A stretch of DNA of 64,000 nt. Source: Massarina eburnea CBS 473.64 (taxonomy: Eukaryota > Ascomycota > Dothideomycetes > Pleosporales > Massarinaceae). A model generated the notes under the pieces. The model had not been told where the DNA came from, ran no database searches, and saw only the letters and a list, made by a program, of their open reading frames with translations. The translations under genes and the position numbers were made by a program. Positions within the stretch are counted from its first letter, which is position 1, and the number at the start of each line of letters is the position of its first letter. Positions 33,743 to 45,567 of the stretch are shown piece by piece. The stretch is from assembly GCA_010093635.1 (NCBI GenBank), contig MU006786.1, forward strand, positions 1,261,916 through 1,325,915, in the 5' to 3' direction.

Positions 33743-36700
33743 TCAACTACCGCTCGACCCCTCATCCGTGTCAGTGCTAGGACGGGGTGACGTCGCTCCC
33801 TGTCCTCGTCCGTGTCCGTGTCCTGGTTCTTGTTCTCGATCCCGTTCCTTCAAGCCCTCACTCGCGTCCCGAAGAGACCCAAACGCTTCATCCGCCTCCT
33901 CCCTCTCCTCGGGGGAAAGTGTCGCAGAAGCCGGTAAACCAGGTTCATCCTCCGCACCCACAAACCCATTAGCGATACCCTCAACAGGCCCTCCCTCTTG
34001 CACCCCAGCACCGGCCAACGCACCGTCCACCTCATCAGTAACATCCTCAATACTCGGTCTCCTTACCACAAGCTCCGGCACACCCATCCCCTCGACCACC
34101 CCCGTAACCGGCCTCGGCGGTCTTGTACCTGCGAGCCCCAACTCCCTAACCGCACGCTTCATACACTCCAACCTCGCCCGCTCGCCAATCACCATCTTCC
34201 GCGCAAACTCCTTGATCGCCTTGCGTCCCGTGTCGACGCGGTTTTCCTGCCAACTGGCGAGTTCGTTGGCAACGACTTGCTGCGTGTATCGCAGTTCTTT
34301 GCCTAGGCCCGCGAGCTCGTCGGCCGCGCGTTCCATTTTCTCTTGCGCGTCGCGCTGCATGCGTGAGCGTGCGTCGTCGAGGAGACCCAGGGGCCAGCGA
34401 TCCGAGCGCCGCATCGAGAGGTGGTGCCTATCGACAGATTTCTGCATTGTCGCCATGGATGTGATGAGGGTGGAGGGGCGGTTCAAGGACGTCAAGATCG
34501 CGGTGATGGTGCTGGAGATGGCGTGCATGTTGTAGTAGAAGCCTGTGAGGGGGGTTGCTTCACTCTGTGCCAACGTCTTCGTGTATCGGTTCATGGCTTT
34601 GAGGTGAGCTTCGGGCAGGAAGGTGAGGGAGTGGATCGCTGTGTTGGAGATATGCGCTGCGTCTGCCAATTCGCATGCTACGGAACGTAGTTTGTTTGCG
34701 CGTCGGAGCACGGATTTTAAGGCGTGATGGAGAGAGCGGACTTGCTCACGGGCGTGTTGGACAAAGAGTTCTACTTCTCTGACATCGTAGATCGGAACGA
34801 ATTCGTCACGCACATGCTCGGCACGGAGTTCTGCTTTCCTGGCTGAGCGCTCGGCGAGCATGATCGAATCAATGTCCGGCACGAGGAAAAACTCCCAGAC
34901 CAGTTCGTGCGTGGAGAAGGTGGGATGTTTGAGCAAGATTTTGAGGAAGGCGTCGAGCCGAAGTTGTATATCCCGTAATATCGACCTCGAAGGTCGCGAT
35001 GGGATAAGGAAGGGAGAGGCTAGGTTACTGATGACAGGTAACCAAGATGCTGGATGTTCTTCCGCGAGCCATTGCGCAAGACTTTCGAAATCTTGAAGTG
35101 AACGTCGACAGGTTGTTACGGTGACGGTAGCGTTCTCATTTGGGGCACCAGATTTGATGACTAGCCGTATTGTACCGTCTTCGACGAAGAAAGAGCGGAC
35201 GACCGTCGTTATGCGGTTGTCGGGGCCAGGTTCGTTGGATAAGAGGACTAGATCGTCTATTCGGTTCCGGACCTCGTCGTCTTTGGCGAGTTCGACGGCA
35301 GTGAGACCGCGGACATCTTTGACTGATAAATCAACCCTTGGATCTTGGAACAAAACGCGCACAAGTTCAGTACGGCCGTACTTGCTGGCCACCATAAGGG
35401 GCGTGAAGTGCTTGTCGTTTGGAGCGTTTGAGTCCGAGTCGCATCGGTACAGAAGCTTCATCGCGATGTTTGGATCTGTGACGATATGCAACAGGCTGTT
35501 TCCTTTGTTGTCGATGTGCTCGTCAAGATGTAACGCTTGCCCGTCTTCTTGCGCCTGCGTTGCGACCAACAACGCCTTGTCTACCATGTCGCGATACTGG
35601 TCATGGTCATAGGATCTGCAAAGTGCAAACACTGGAGTCTGACCGTTCTTGTCCTTTAACCGCCAAGGCGCGAGATACCCTATCTGTTCGATGAGGCGAG
35701 GTTGGTGGAATAGGTAGTGCGCCATGCATCTACCCTTGGAGTCCTGCTTGGCGAAGTACTTTCTTATTACGTCGTCATCCGGGCTGTGTTGGAAGATGTA
35801 GCCCAGCAACGTGTCCGTCGTCTTTGCATTGGCGAATTGAACAGCAGCACTCAGAAGTGTTGTACCCTCGTTGTTGCAATCTTCGAGAACGAAGCTGAGA
35901 TTGTAGTATTCCTCCAGACTTAGCAGGTATTGCAATGCTTTGTCTTGCTTGTTCTCGATTGCCATCATCAACACAGACTCGCCTTCTGATGCTTGGGTCA
36001 TCGTAAGCTTCTCTATCGATGTGTCACCTTCAAGCCCCGTACCGCGGGAATCGACAGTAGTCCGTGACGTGAATGAGACCGCCGAAGAGCTAGACCTGCT
36101 TCGGGTATCCATCATCGATACGCGCTTCTTTGGTTTCGGTCTGTCTGGGGGTGGAGGTGTCGGCGCTCGTTGAAAGGGAAAAATATGGGCTAAAGGCCCA
36201 TCTTCACCCCCATGCTTATTTTGAGAGGAATGCCGTTGTTGCCGTGCTTCTTGACGGGACTCAAAGTCGCCATTTACAGCGGTGCCAGCGAGAGAAGTCA
36301 AGTCTGTAAAGCTCCCCGCAAATCGCACCGGTCGGGCACGTGGCACTTCATCCTCGCCCTCCGAGTCCGGGAATGCGTCTTCGTGGAAGGATTTACCGGG
36401 CTCAAGTACGCCTTGCATCGTCGCAAGATCGCCGGATTTTGTTGCTTGCCACAGTGCCCTATTCCTTCGACTGGCTTTGCGCAGCCCTGCTGAGTCTTGA
36501 GCCAAATACGATAGCACAGCCTCGAAAGTGCTAAGTGCATATCCCAATTCGCCGCTCTCCACATCGTCAATGAATATGAAGTGTCGCATGTATGATAATC
36601 GCGCTTGCAGATTGCGTATGGTAGACCGGATGACCACGATGAGTAGCAAGGAAACCAACGTGTCGGCATTGATCGTTAGGAGATGGTCATTCTTCTCCGA

Positions 36701-38126
36701 GTAGTTTTCCCCATTGACCGCCGTCGTCTTCTGCGCAGAATTGCCATCCGATGCAGCATCTGGCATCGTGATGTTCTTCTGTACCGCCAATAAAATTTCG
36801 ACCATCTCTTGTGGACTGCCAGCCACTCCCATCTTCTTGAAGATTTCGACTGCTCTCGATAGCCGTATGGAGAGCTCATGTTTGCCTTTTCGTCCGTGAC
36901 CGATGTCAATGCCAACCTGGGAGATATCAACATCCACCATTTGTCGCATCCGCGCTTCCAACTCCGCATCGTCGAGTTTTCGAATATGTCGTAACCGAGA
37001 GAATTGGAAATCGTGCAGTTGCTCGGTGATGTATCGTTCGATCATGCGCTCTACAATCGGACCAGTGAGATCTGTGGTCGCGCCGAGCAGGGAAAGTTGC
37101 TGCTTATCCACCATCTGGAACAGGTCAATAGCAGCTGTTACGGCGGTTTCCAGAGATCTCCGCATCAGGTCTTCCTCGTCGTCGATCTCCAAAGTCGATA
37201 TGAACCCATTCGGACCGGAGATGCTGCTGTGGAAGGAAATAGGCGTGCTCTCGGAGGACGATACGGAACCACGCCGCCGTCGCGAGCTCAACGAAGATGT
37301 CCGCGACGGCCTCTCTGATGGTGTAGGGGGCAATGGTTTCTCCAGCTCTTTCTTGAACTCGGTGAACAGCCTATCCAAGCCAGGCTGCATCTGGCGCGCA
37401 ATCATAGGGAAGTGGTTCAACAAGTCTCCGAACGATTTGACCTCCTTTTTCCGCGGCATAGACGCCGTTGCGCCGCTCGATGATGAAGGCCCCGCAGCAC
37501 CATGGCTGTTCGGCGGCGGACGCTTGGTGCGATCTGGTATTGAGGCAGGTATAATCGACGTCGCTTCGTAGGTGCCTATGAGCGGTTTTGAAATGAAGTA
37601 CACGAGCCAGGGCTGCGGCTCAAAGGTATCCGGATAGAAGATTATATCGTTTAGAAGCTGGGCCTGGTTCAGCGTCTTGAAACCTGCTTCCTGTCAGCCT
37701 TGATTCCAATGCCCTTGTGGTTTTGGCGATTCCCCTACCTTTGTTGCTGTAGACATATGCATCTTTTATTATTACAGTCCTCCCATTTGCCGTCGAGTAC
37801 TGCTTCGCCTTCCCCCGCGTATCCCTAAACGACCCCCCGTCCTTGATCTGGCTGTTCGGCCCCACGCCGCCGTGCATGCGCAGAACATGGCTGGCGAGAA
37901 ACTCTTCGGAGCCGCTTAGGTCAGCGTACGAGGCATTCGTGTCGCGGTCGCGGGACGTGAGGAGGACTTCGGTGGTGGGGACAAGAAGGACCTGATATTA
38001 CGTCAGCAACCACACCCTCCACGGTGAATGCAAAAGGAGACGCACGTGATTCTGCACCGGCGAGCACTGGCTGGGGAGAGTGCTACGGAAGAAGGCCCGC
38101 AGGAAGGGATTCAAGACCGGAGGCAT
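33743..38126 (-). CDS. VRL1: VARP-like Rab5 GEF, Vrl1 (VPS9-ankyrin-PX-BAR)
   Basis: Exons 38126-38046, 37991-37739 and 37683-33743 give 1424 residues. The N-terminal exons encode MPPVLNPFLRAFFRST and VLLVPTTEVLLTSRDRD, then a conserved region. Around 300-510 is a VPS9 domain (SIRLSRAVEIFKKMG; INADTLVSLLLIVVIRS), which activates Rab5/Vps21. Residues ~700-930 contain ankyrin repeats (KHFTPLMVASKYGRTELVRVLF is the clearest), ~985-1075 a PX-like lipid-binding segment, and ~1080-1340 a helical BAR-like region. This order matches yeast Vrl1, the VARP homologue that with Vin1 forms the endosomal VINE coat. The gene is intact here, unlike the split locus in the reference laboratory yeast. Confidence 0.88.
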
Positions 38127-38886
38127 TCAATCGACATGTAAAAGGTAGGGCTTCGCAAAGGTATGGATCGCGGCGTCAGCGATTAGGGACCATGTGTTCT
38201 TCCGTATGTCCCTCCCAGCATGGACCCAAGAGTGTCGTCAAGCCTCTTGTAACGGTGTCGTTGGCGGCGCAAACAGGTACCTAGGCAGGCGGAGTTCAAC
38301 GGGAACGGCGATCGGGTGCGCAACGGCTGCGAGGAGTGCGAGGTCCTGGATAATCCGGGTCGCTGGTAGTGAGGGAGCTATCGATCCAGGCGCGAGGCAG
38401 CGGCAGCGTTGGAGGCAGATCTGAGGTTGTAAGAGCTGATGGAAACATATCTCGGATTGCTTGCCTCAAGTGCTTGCACATGAAGGCACCCTGTCCGTCC
38501 TAACCTTGTTCGGACTAGCGCGAACGCGATGCACGTGCCTTCACGTCATCGTCATCGTTCGCAGCGTCAACCCTCACATATCCTCTCTGTTCTTCTGCGA
38601 TTGATAGACTTCTCATTTGAATTGCTCTACTTGTCATTGCCACCCGTGTCGTTGACCCGTCAAGCGGCGCGCATCAGAGCTATGGAAGCTCGACTTATGA
38701 AGAAGCCCGTGTTTTTAAGCACTAACCCACGTGAAGTATAGAAAGGAGTTCCTGTGTATCTTCATAGACCTATACTATACAAGATCAACATTACACTTCA
38801 AGTTATGACACAGGGTGGCTAGTGCTTAACAAAACCGAGCACCTTTGCACACAGGATCATCGACACATCTCTCATTATCGTATCTA
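38127..38886. other. VRL1 promoter and flank with foldback element
   Basis: 760 bp between the VRL1 start and the 3' end of the oxidase gene, both on the minus strand. Contains the inverted-repeat element at 38712-38836. No gene supported. Confidence 0.5.
38712..38836. mobile_element. 125-bp foldback/MITE-like element
   Basis: The arms 38712-38730 and 38815-38836 are inverted copies sharing TTAAGCACTA followed by an imperfect CC/AC-rich block; a second inverted match (TGAAGTAT against ACTTGAAGTGT) lies further inside. The interior is AT-rich and non-coding. Size and structure fit a tiny non-autonomous transposon or a strong hairpin; origin unknown. Confidence 0.5.
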
Positions 38887-40814
38887 TCATGTCACTTTCT
38901 TACAGAGATACCGGCCGTAATCAATGACCTCCCAATCTTCGGTCCCAGGAGTAGTCTTAGCGTAGAAGACGCCTTCCGGATCCCACTTCTTGCGCGTCTC
39001 CAAGAGCTTGGGATACTTGTCGCCCCAATAGGTATACTGCCAGTTCGGCTCGTTCAAATCACCCTGGGGAAATCAGCTCTATTCAGTTAGAGTGTTACCG
39101 AAGAGAACTCACCTCGTTCACGTATGCGGCACCGTCTGGTCCAGCCTCCCTCAGCGCTTTGCCAAGAACATCCGTATTGATTCTCTCGATTTCCTGCTTT
39201 TGCGCCCACGTCTCTTGCCCACTCATGACAATATTCGTCAGCGTGAAGCTAGACGAGTTTCTCCACTTGACGTTGATGGCGTTATCCGCGACTGGGACGC
39301 CGAGTCCCGGGTTGACAATATGTCCAACAGAGAGCCCAAAAGTAGACTCTGTCGGCGCATTGGCGAACAAAAGCGCTTCTGCAACTTTATCACCGCGTTC
39401 GGCGATATCTGTCTGCGTGAAGATGCGCCCACCAACTACGGAGCTACTCTGGACCGCAAAAGTCTCGTCTTCGAAGAGATCCAGATAGAGCTCGAAGAAT
39501 GTAGGGAAAGCCTTGGTGTGTCTACTATACGGGATCTTAGCGGCATCGAGCTGGTCAAAAAGCGGCTTGAGCACTTCGTTAAGTTTTGCCTCGTCCATGC
39601 GAGGCCCGACAAAGGGTGCGACGTGGAGGGTGCCGACTGAGAGTTCAAAGTACACGAACATGCCATTGGCGGTGTAGTGGTTCGACAGGTTGTGGAAGAT
39701 GCGGAAACCTTCGGCAAAAACAGCAGAATCATTGGTGTGGGTGCTGTTGATGTTGAGGATCGTGCCAGCTGTGGGGACCTCAGGGAAGGTCTTGACAGTG
39801 ATGGAGAGAACAACAGCGAACGATGCAGGGCCACCGCCCTTGAGTGCCCAGAAGAGATCTGGGTTTTCATTCACATTGGCAGTAACGTACTCGCCCTTGG
39901 CCGTGATCGCGTCGAATGAAAGAACATTGTCTGCACCCATTCCGTAAATGGTGCTCAAAGGGCCGTGGCCGCCACCTTGAATGTATCCACCTGCCCATCC
40001 GACTGTCTACCACGTTGTTAGCCACTTTTCATACTCAAGAGGAAACTATCGCATACTGGACACTCTCCTCCCACAATGACCTGTTTCGGCTCCTGGTTCC
40101 AAGCCTGACGGAAAAGTTCGCGTCCCTGAACACCAGCACCAACGACAGCAGCAGTGCCAGTCCAATCCCCCGGACCAGTGTACTTTGCAATGAATTTCAC
40201 ATCCTTGAAGCTGTGTGTGTTGATAATCAAGGACTCGTAGCCCGTCGAACGGCCAAGGAAGTCATGGCCCGTATTTCGAATGATCAACCGCAGGTTTCGC
40301 TCCCGTGCAAAGTCAACGCCCGCTTTGATCTGTTCTTTCGTCGTGGCCAGGATGACATAGGTTCCGTAGAAGCCTTGGGTGCACGGATCGGCAGGGTTAT
40401 CGGTTGGAATACATGTGTTGTTCGTGTACAACGGCCACAATTCTGCAATCCCGTCATCCGTTCTACAGCGCATTAGTCTTGTCTACGTGTGGCAATCGTT
40501 ACTTGCTAGACTCACATGTACTGTTCGTCGTTGAAATGGGCCTTGTACTCGGCGCATTTCCCCTCGTCCAAAGTCGAAACGTTACCCAAGGTATTGTGAC
40601 AGACGGCACCCGGGGGTTGTGCTCGTTGCAATGCACCCCCAACCGTAGTATTAAGTACCGCCCAGTCCGTCACTGTAGGATAGCAAGAATTGTCAGAGTA
40701 ACATTTGCACTGGTAAGTCGATCCCTCCCACTCTCTCGTCTCACCAATCCAGTCAGCTCCAACAGCAAACCCCGCGACCGAAAGAAGCGCAACAAGTAGA
40801 GACACACGACCCAT
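38887..40814 (-). CDS. Secreted FAD-linked oxidase, berberine-bridge-enzyme type
   Basis: Exons 40814-40516, 40462-40057, 40006-39113 and 39063-38887 give 591 residues. A signal peptide (SLLVALLSVAGFAVGA) starts at the ATG; the in-frame triplet just upstream is not ATG. Residues ~120-310 are an FAD_binding_4 (PCMH) domain. His166 in RNTGHDFLG and Cys234 in GGECPTVGW match the two covalent FAD attachment sites of bicovalent flavoproteins. Near 250 is GGYIQGGGHGPLS. The last exon is the BBE domain (WDPEGVFYAKTTPG). Relatives oxidise sugars, alcohols or secondary-metabolite intermediates in the secretory path; the substrate cannot be read from sequence. No biosynthetic cluster surrounds it. Confidence 0.92.
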
Positions 40815-40981
40815 CTTCAAAAGACAAGTTTAGCAGAGAGCAATCGGCCGTTGAAAGCTCTCCCCCTACCGGGTCGACGGGCACACGCTCTATCTATCAC
40901 ACTTCGCCATCTCCTTCCTTCCTCACCACCGACCCACGCCACGGCGTGTACCTGACATGAGCCAAGCGCATTTCATCAAAA

Positions 40982-41104
40982 TTAGAATGCTGTATGCACA
41001 TGTAATCCATCGGCCTGTTGAAAATGCCTAGCCAATGTCTGCTGGCCCCAGATGAACATCCCCAACCCTGTAAAGATGTGCCAAACCGTCGTCGTCGGCA
41101 CCAT
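40982..41104 (-). CDS. Doubtful 40-residue membrane peptide
   Basis: ATG at 41104 opens MVPTTTVWHIFTGLGMFIWG, then QQTLARHFQQADG and a stop. One hydrophobic helix followed by a basic/polar tail looks like a small inner-membrane protein, and a possible splice donor (GTGCAT) near the 3' end could extend it. I do not recognise it, and 40 codons is within chance. It is divergent from nothing and lies 290 bp upstream of the oxidase start on the same strand. Confidence 0.2.
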   Translation of the reverse strand: MVPTTTVWHIFTGLGMFIWGQQTLARHFQQADGLHVHTAF

Positions 41105-44100
41105 GCTTCCATCGCGGATCACAGACACGTTTTAGGACAGCTGGCGCCACCTACGATCTAGTTTTTGCGATGGATTCCCCGCGGAACTGGTGGCCCTGGT
41201 GCCTGGCTACGCGGCGCTCTCGGTAAACTGCGTATTATTGTAGACCCATAAGTTTCTCGACTTCCAAGCGGATAAAATAATAGTCTCTACCTTGGTAGGC
41301 TTAGCGCGCGTTTTCAAGGTAGACCTCCCCGCACAGTCGTCCATGCATGATCGTCGGCGCAAAGGACGCAAGCCACTTTGTAGCATCTGGAGCACCTCGT
41401 GCGCGTATATCAGGTGTAAAGAGCGGTCGATAGGTCCCAAAGTACCCCAAGGTACCCAGTGATTGGAAAGCTTACCGGGAGAAGACGGAAGCCGAGTACT
41501 TCCCCGTGTACGTACAGAGGTAGGGTAATGATCCGTCCCCAACTCCATAACATGGACTTGTAGCGTTGGCGAACTTGGCGGAGAACTTTTCTGGAATTGA
41601 GATCCGGGTGGTGTGATTGATGGCGATATGGGGTCGGACGTGGGGGTCGAGACTTCATTTCGTTCGAAATACAATATATAGAGACCTGGTTATAGTATGC
41701 ACGTCAGCTTACCTGTGTGCGTTGTTGATGGGAATTGGGGGCTTACGATGTGGAGCCGGGGCGTACATACGTGTTATAGTAATGATAACTATGCTCTTCC
41801 GAACGGTGAAGGTGCACGCGATTGAGAAGCTCATGTAGAGCACGGCTAAAACTGCAGCATGATATTAGCGGTGTGCTTGTTGCTATAGAAGTGGGAATGA
41901 CAAGAGCTATAGGATACGGGATAGGGGTTCTATGAACGCCGGGGCGTTCTCTTGGATGGGAATGTTTCTAATTCAGGGGTGTTCTATGACATTGGGGAAA
42001 AGGTTGCACAAAGAAACTCAACTTTCCATTGATCTCCTAGATCTAATTTGTAAAGGTAAGACATGCAAAGTGATCCCTATCTATCTCTATAGTACAACCT
42101 TACCCAAAGATAGAGAGCAGGGGGACGCTGAGACGATATCGTAGTGCAAAGGTTGGAGTTAAGGTTATCATGTCTATGTTTACCAAGCAGTGGGCATACT
42201 TGTACTAGCACAGTAGCAAATCTGCCCTGCCCTGTTGCGCCTTCTTTAGTCTGAAGCCCCTCTCCTGGACGCTTGCTGCGACACTCAACTGCTAGAATTT
42301 AAACGTTTATCTTAACATGCTGGCTGAGTCCTCTCTCTTCGAGAAACTCTTACGAGGATTGCGCTAGCGTATCTACTTCTACCTTGGGATTCATATACTA
42401 TTGACAAACTCCATGCGTCTTTCGCACGACAATGCTCGATGTGCACTGTGTGGATTGCTGCAGACAACTTTGCAATTTTTACAGAAGTATTTATAGTAAC
42501 GTTAACCTGCCTAGTAGCGAAACCTATGAATTGGGTATCAGGGACCTAATGTTGAAGAGAGCTTTGAAAGACAATTGTCATAGAACACGCACTATTACCA
42601 TTTCTACAACGGCGAAGAGCGAAGCTTTAACAACTCTAGGAAAGGTTATGATATATGGCGTAGACAAAGATAGAATCATGGTGAGTCCGGACCTGTCATG
42701 TAGAGTAATACGCGAACGATACTACTAGCATGAGAAGTCTATGGTTCCAGGATGCAGTCTTTGGCTTGTCAGTCACTTTTTCTACGATAATCTGAATGGG
42801 TGTTTTCAGTCCGGATCAGCTATAGTTGAGAAGGTTTCAGATCCCGTCTATCCAGCCACCGCTGTCGTCTAAACCGTAGATTCACTTCGATGAAGACGAT
42901 ATTACCTGTGTCGATGTATACAGGCTCGCTAGGTTGCAGATTAGCGTGAAGAGCGGATCCTGATACAGAAAAGATCTTTAATCTTAGTCTATAATAGGTA
43001 ATGAGGAACTACAAATATGTACATAAATCGAAGATAGTCCGCCCTATCTATTTAAGTCAGTCTTTACAAAATTTCGTGTCCTCCACTACCTCCCCTACAT
43101 TGAACGCAATAGACTGCCTGACTCTTATAGCATAATTCATGTTCATTGCCTTCACTTTCTATATCGTTTATGAGAGTTCTTTGAGACATAAACCTCACAT
43201 CGGTATATAATCAGCACTTATTATAAGCATTAATTCTTACTTTTAAGGATGTATTTAGCTTAGCTATTCTATTGTTCCTCATTCTCTTCTATTATTAGCG
43301 AACCTACTCAACTTTCATACCTCTAAGTGAATTTAACACCTATACGGACTCGATATTTATCTTCGTAAGAAAAAAGGTCTAGCTCTACCTCGGCATGGTA
43401 TAACTACTAAAGAGAAAAGGTAGGACAGACTACCTTTCTAACTCTGAAAATAGTATTACTAATAAGCCTTTAACCCCCTTTTCTTCTATAGCGTATGACT
43501 AGTCCGCGTAAGCAAACGATGTTGGACTGTAAAATTCACCATTTCCATACTCAAAGTCAACGCTTTAAGGTGCGAGTTGTCTTTCGAAGTTATGGTTCAG
43601 TGGAGAGTTTAGGTGAATGAACTAATGGTTATTGCGACAACGGTGTGGGTTCGAGGTTATGCCATGTGTAGACACGTTTTAGCATCAATCTTGAGGAAAG
43701 AGCGATCCACCTGCACCTGCAAAAGTGGCAGGTGCTTGGCCGGGGACAACGCAACGGAACTCTCGAAAAACAATCACAGTAGCCCACCAGGCCAGACTTC
43801 TAGACGAATCACTAGGGCAACACGAACAAGCACTCCGGGCCGATCCATACCTACCCCTCTCAAGAAACCCTCACCGTGAAAACTGGTCGACTAAACCTCA
43901 CGAGAACCTCACCACCAACCTCGTCCAACCTACCCTCTACAGATGCTTCCTTATCGCCAGCCCAGGCCAACCCAAAACCTACCCTCCGTCAAACCCAGTC
44001 CACATCGGACAATAAACGCGCTGCAGGTACCAAGGTACACGTAGAGAATTAAGGTGAGGGGTTGGTCATACTAAGGTTAAGACAAACGCCACACAGAACT

Positions 44101-44619
44101 CTCTGCAAAGGCTCCGGTACGCTACCAGATAGGCTGATAGCGACAACCACAGGAAGACCAAACCTTAAAACCTGCATTGTGCATGTGCATCATGCAGCAT
44201 GCGGGACGAAGATAGCGGAGAAATCTATGTTATCGCTCAAAGTGCGAGGCGGGGGAAAGTGTTGGGTGAGGCTAAGAGATGAGGTTGGAAAAGGAAGGAA
44301 CGACTGAGAATGGTCGGGATTGGTGGAGGAAAAGTCGAGAAACAATGAATTAGAAACAAACCTAACGACTAGCACTGAATCGTATCCGGCTCGGCTGGTA
44401 GGCGCGATACTGAGGCATTATGGTTCATTATTAGCTAGGTGCTGTGATATGATACACCGGTAGTATGCGAGATACTTGTAAGCAGAAAAAACGCCGTTCC
44501 ACCGTAGCGATTGTGATGATGCAGCCCGCCATGTTCATGGCCCGACCTGTAAGGTATGCTGCCCAAGTCCAAACCTCGAACGCCTGCCAGATTTTTCATC
44601 ATTCATCAGTCATCTTCGT
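41105..44619. other. Gene-poor, AT-rich region
   Basis: 3.5 kb with no supported gene. About 42,170-43,600 is strongly AT-rich with scattered stops in all frames and frequent TpA, the look of repeats mutated by RIP. The flanks (41.1-41.9 and 43.6-44.6 kb) are more balanced but their open frames lack ATGs or motifs. Confidence 0.5.
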
Positions 44620-45567
44620 TCACCGCGCTTCTACAGGTACATCTGCCGGCTTCGCCATGCTCTTCATCTCGGAGCCTTGCGATCCGCTCTGCGTTCGCTT
44701 TCGACCCGTAAAGCCGAAGTGGAATTGACCCGACGCCGGCCGCTCGTCCTTTGCCTCCGCATCGTTGCTATCACCGAAGCGCGCAAAGATACCGCGCTTC
44801 TTCTGCGGCTTCGGCTCGTCATTCAGCCCGACATCCTCGAAGCCTTCCTCGGCCATGGCCTTGAAGTCGCCGCGTCGCTCTTGCAACGAGGCTCGTGGCG
44901 GGGCTCGCGAGCGACGGACATCGAGCGAGCGCCTCACATCTAATGACCTGCGAGCATCGAGCGACTGGCGAGGGTATTGGTCGCGACATTCTGGGATGGG
45001 CGAGCGGGCGGAAATGTCCTGTACTACCATGAGCGTTTTAAGGCGCAATGTCTCGGACAGGCACGCATACAAAGGACCTCCTATAGCACTCGAAGCTCTC
45101 CCGCGAAATGCTGAAGGGCTCGTTCTCACTCATCAGGCTCCGGTGGTTCGAAGATGTGGTGGAGGCGCTGGACTTTGTGTGCCAGAAGCTGGGCTTCTCC
45201 TGCGTCGGCGATGGCTAGCGCATTGTCAGACGGAGGCCCGGTTGGAATTCCGATGTTACAGTAATCCGCATTTGCGATCACAATCCCGTAGGAGTTCAGA
45301 TGGAAGTCTTACTGGCAGGTATACGCCGCTGTCGTTGATCTCTATCAAAGCATAAGCGGCCGGCGCAATCGGAGCCCGCGATGCAGCTGCATCTTGGCCA
45401 TGGGTGGTTACTCAGGGCTTACCACTCAACTTGTATTCGGTAGGCTCCTTGATTGGGATTTGCTTCGTGCCTGAGCTGGGAATGTTCAGAGACGCACGTT
45501 CCGCCGCTGTCCGGTCCTCGAGCACATCGGCGCCACTACGACGGAACGGGTTGCGTATTATAGGCAT
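44620..45567 (-). CDS. Conserved fungal protein of unknown function, Arg/Ser-repeat
   Basis: Exons 45567-45423, 45341-45313 (29 nt), 45214-45071 and 45018-44620 give 238 residues. Segments read MPIIRNPFRRSGADV, KEPTEYKLSGEINDSGVYLPPSP, SENEPFSISRESFESYRRSFDISARSPI, then short repeats of the form RRSLDVR/RQSLDAR, an acidic FEDVGLNDEP block and KKRGIFARFGDS near the C-terminus. No transmembrane helix or enzyme fold. The segmental pattern of disordered but ordered-looking motifs matches a family I recall only as hypothetical in Pezizomycotina. Serines inside RRSLD and RESFES are plausible basophilic-kinase sites. Divergent, across 3.3 kb, from the gene at 48877. Confidence 0.75.

Noticed and set aside
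38230..38430. Open minus-strand stretch upstream of VRL1 rich in Ala/Leu/Pro
   Set aside because: Could look like an earlier exon, but VRL1 already has a good ATG and conserved N-terminus at 38126, and no splice donor joins them in frame.
41207..41674. 156-codon minus-strand frame
   Set aside because: Begins at a non-ATG triplet, Ser/Pro-rich, no domain, next to AT-rich sequence.
43640..43670. GGTTCGAGGTT resembling a tRNA B box
   Set aside because: The 3' half does not match the T-loop consensus and no A box or acceptor stem could be folded around it. I found no tRNA or rRNA gene by eye, but a covariance-model search would be needed to exclude them.
43725..44015. Plus-strand frame of about 96 codons
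   Set aside because: No ATG, no motif, no plausible splicing partner.
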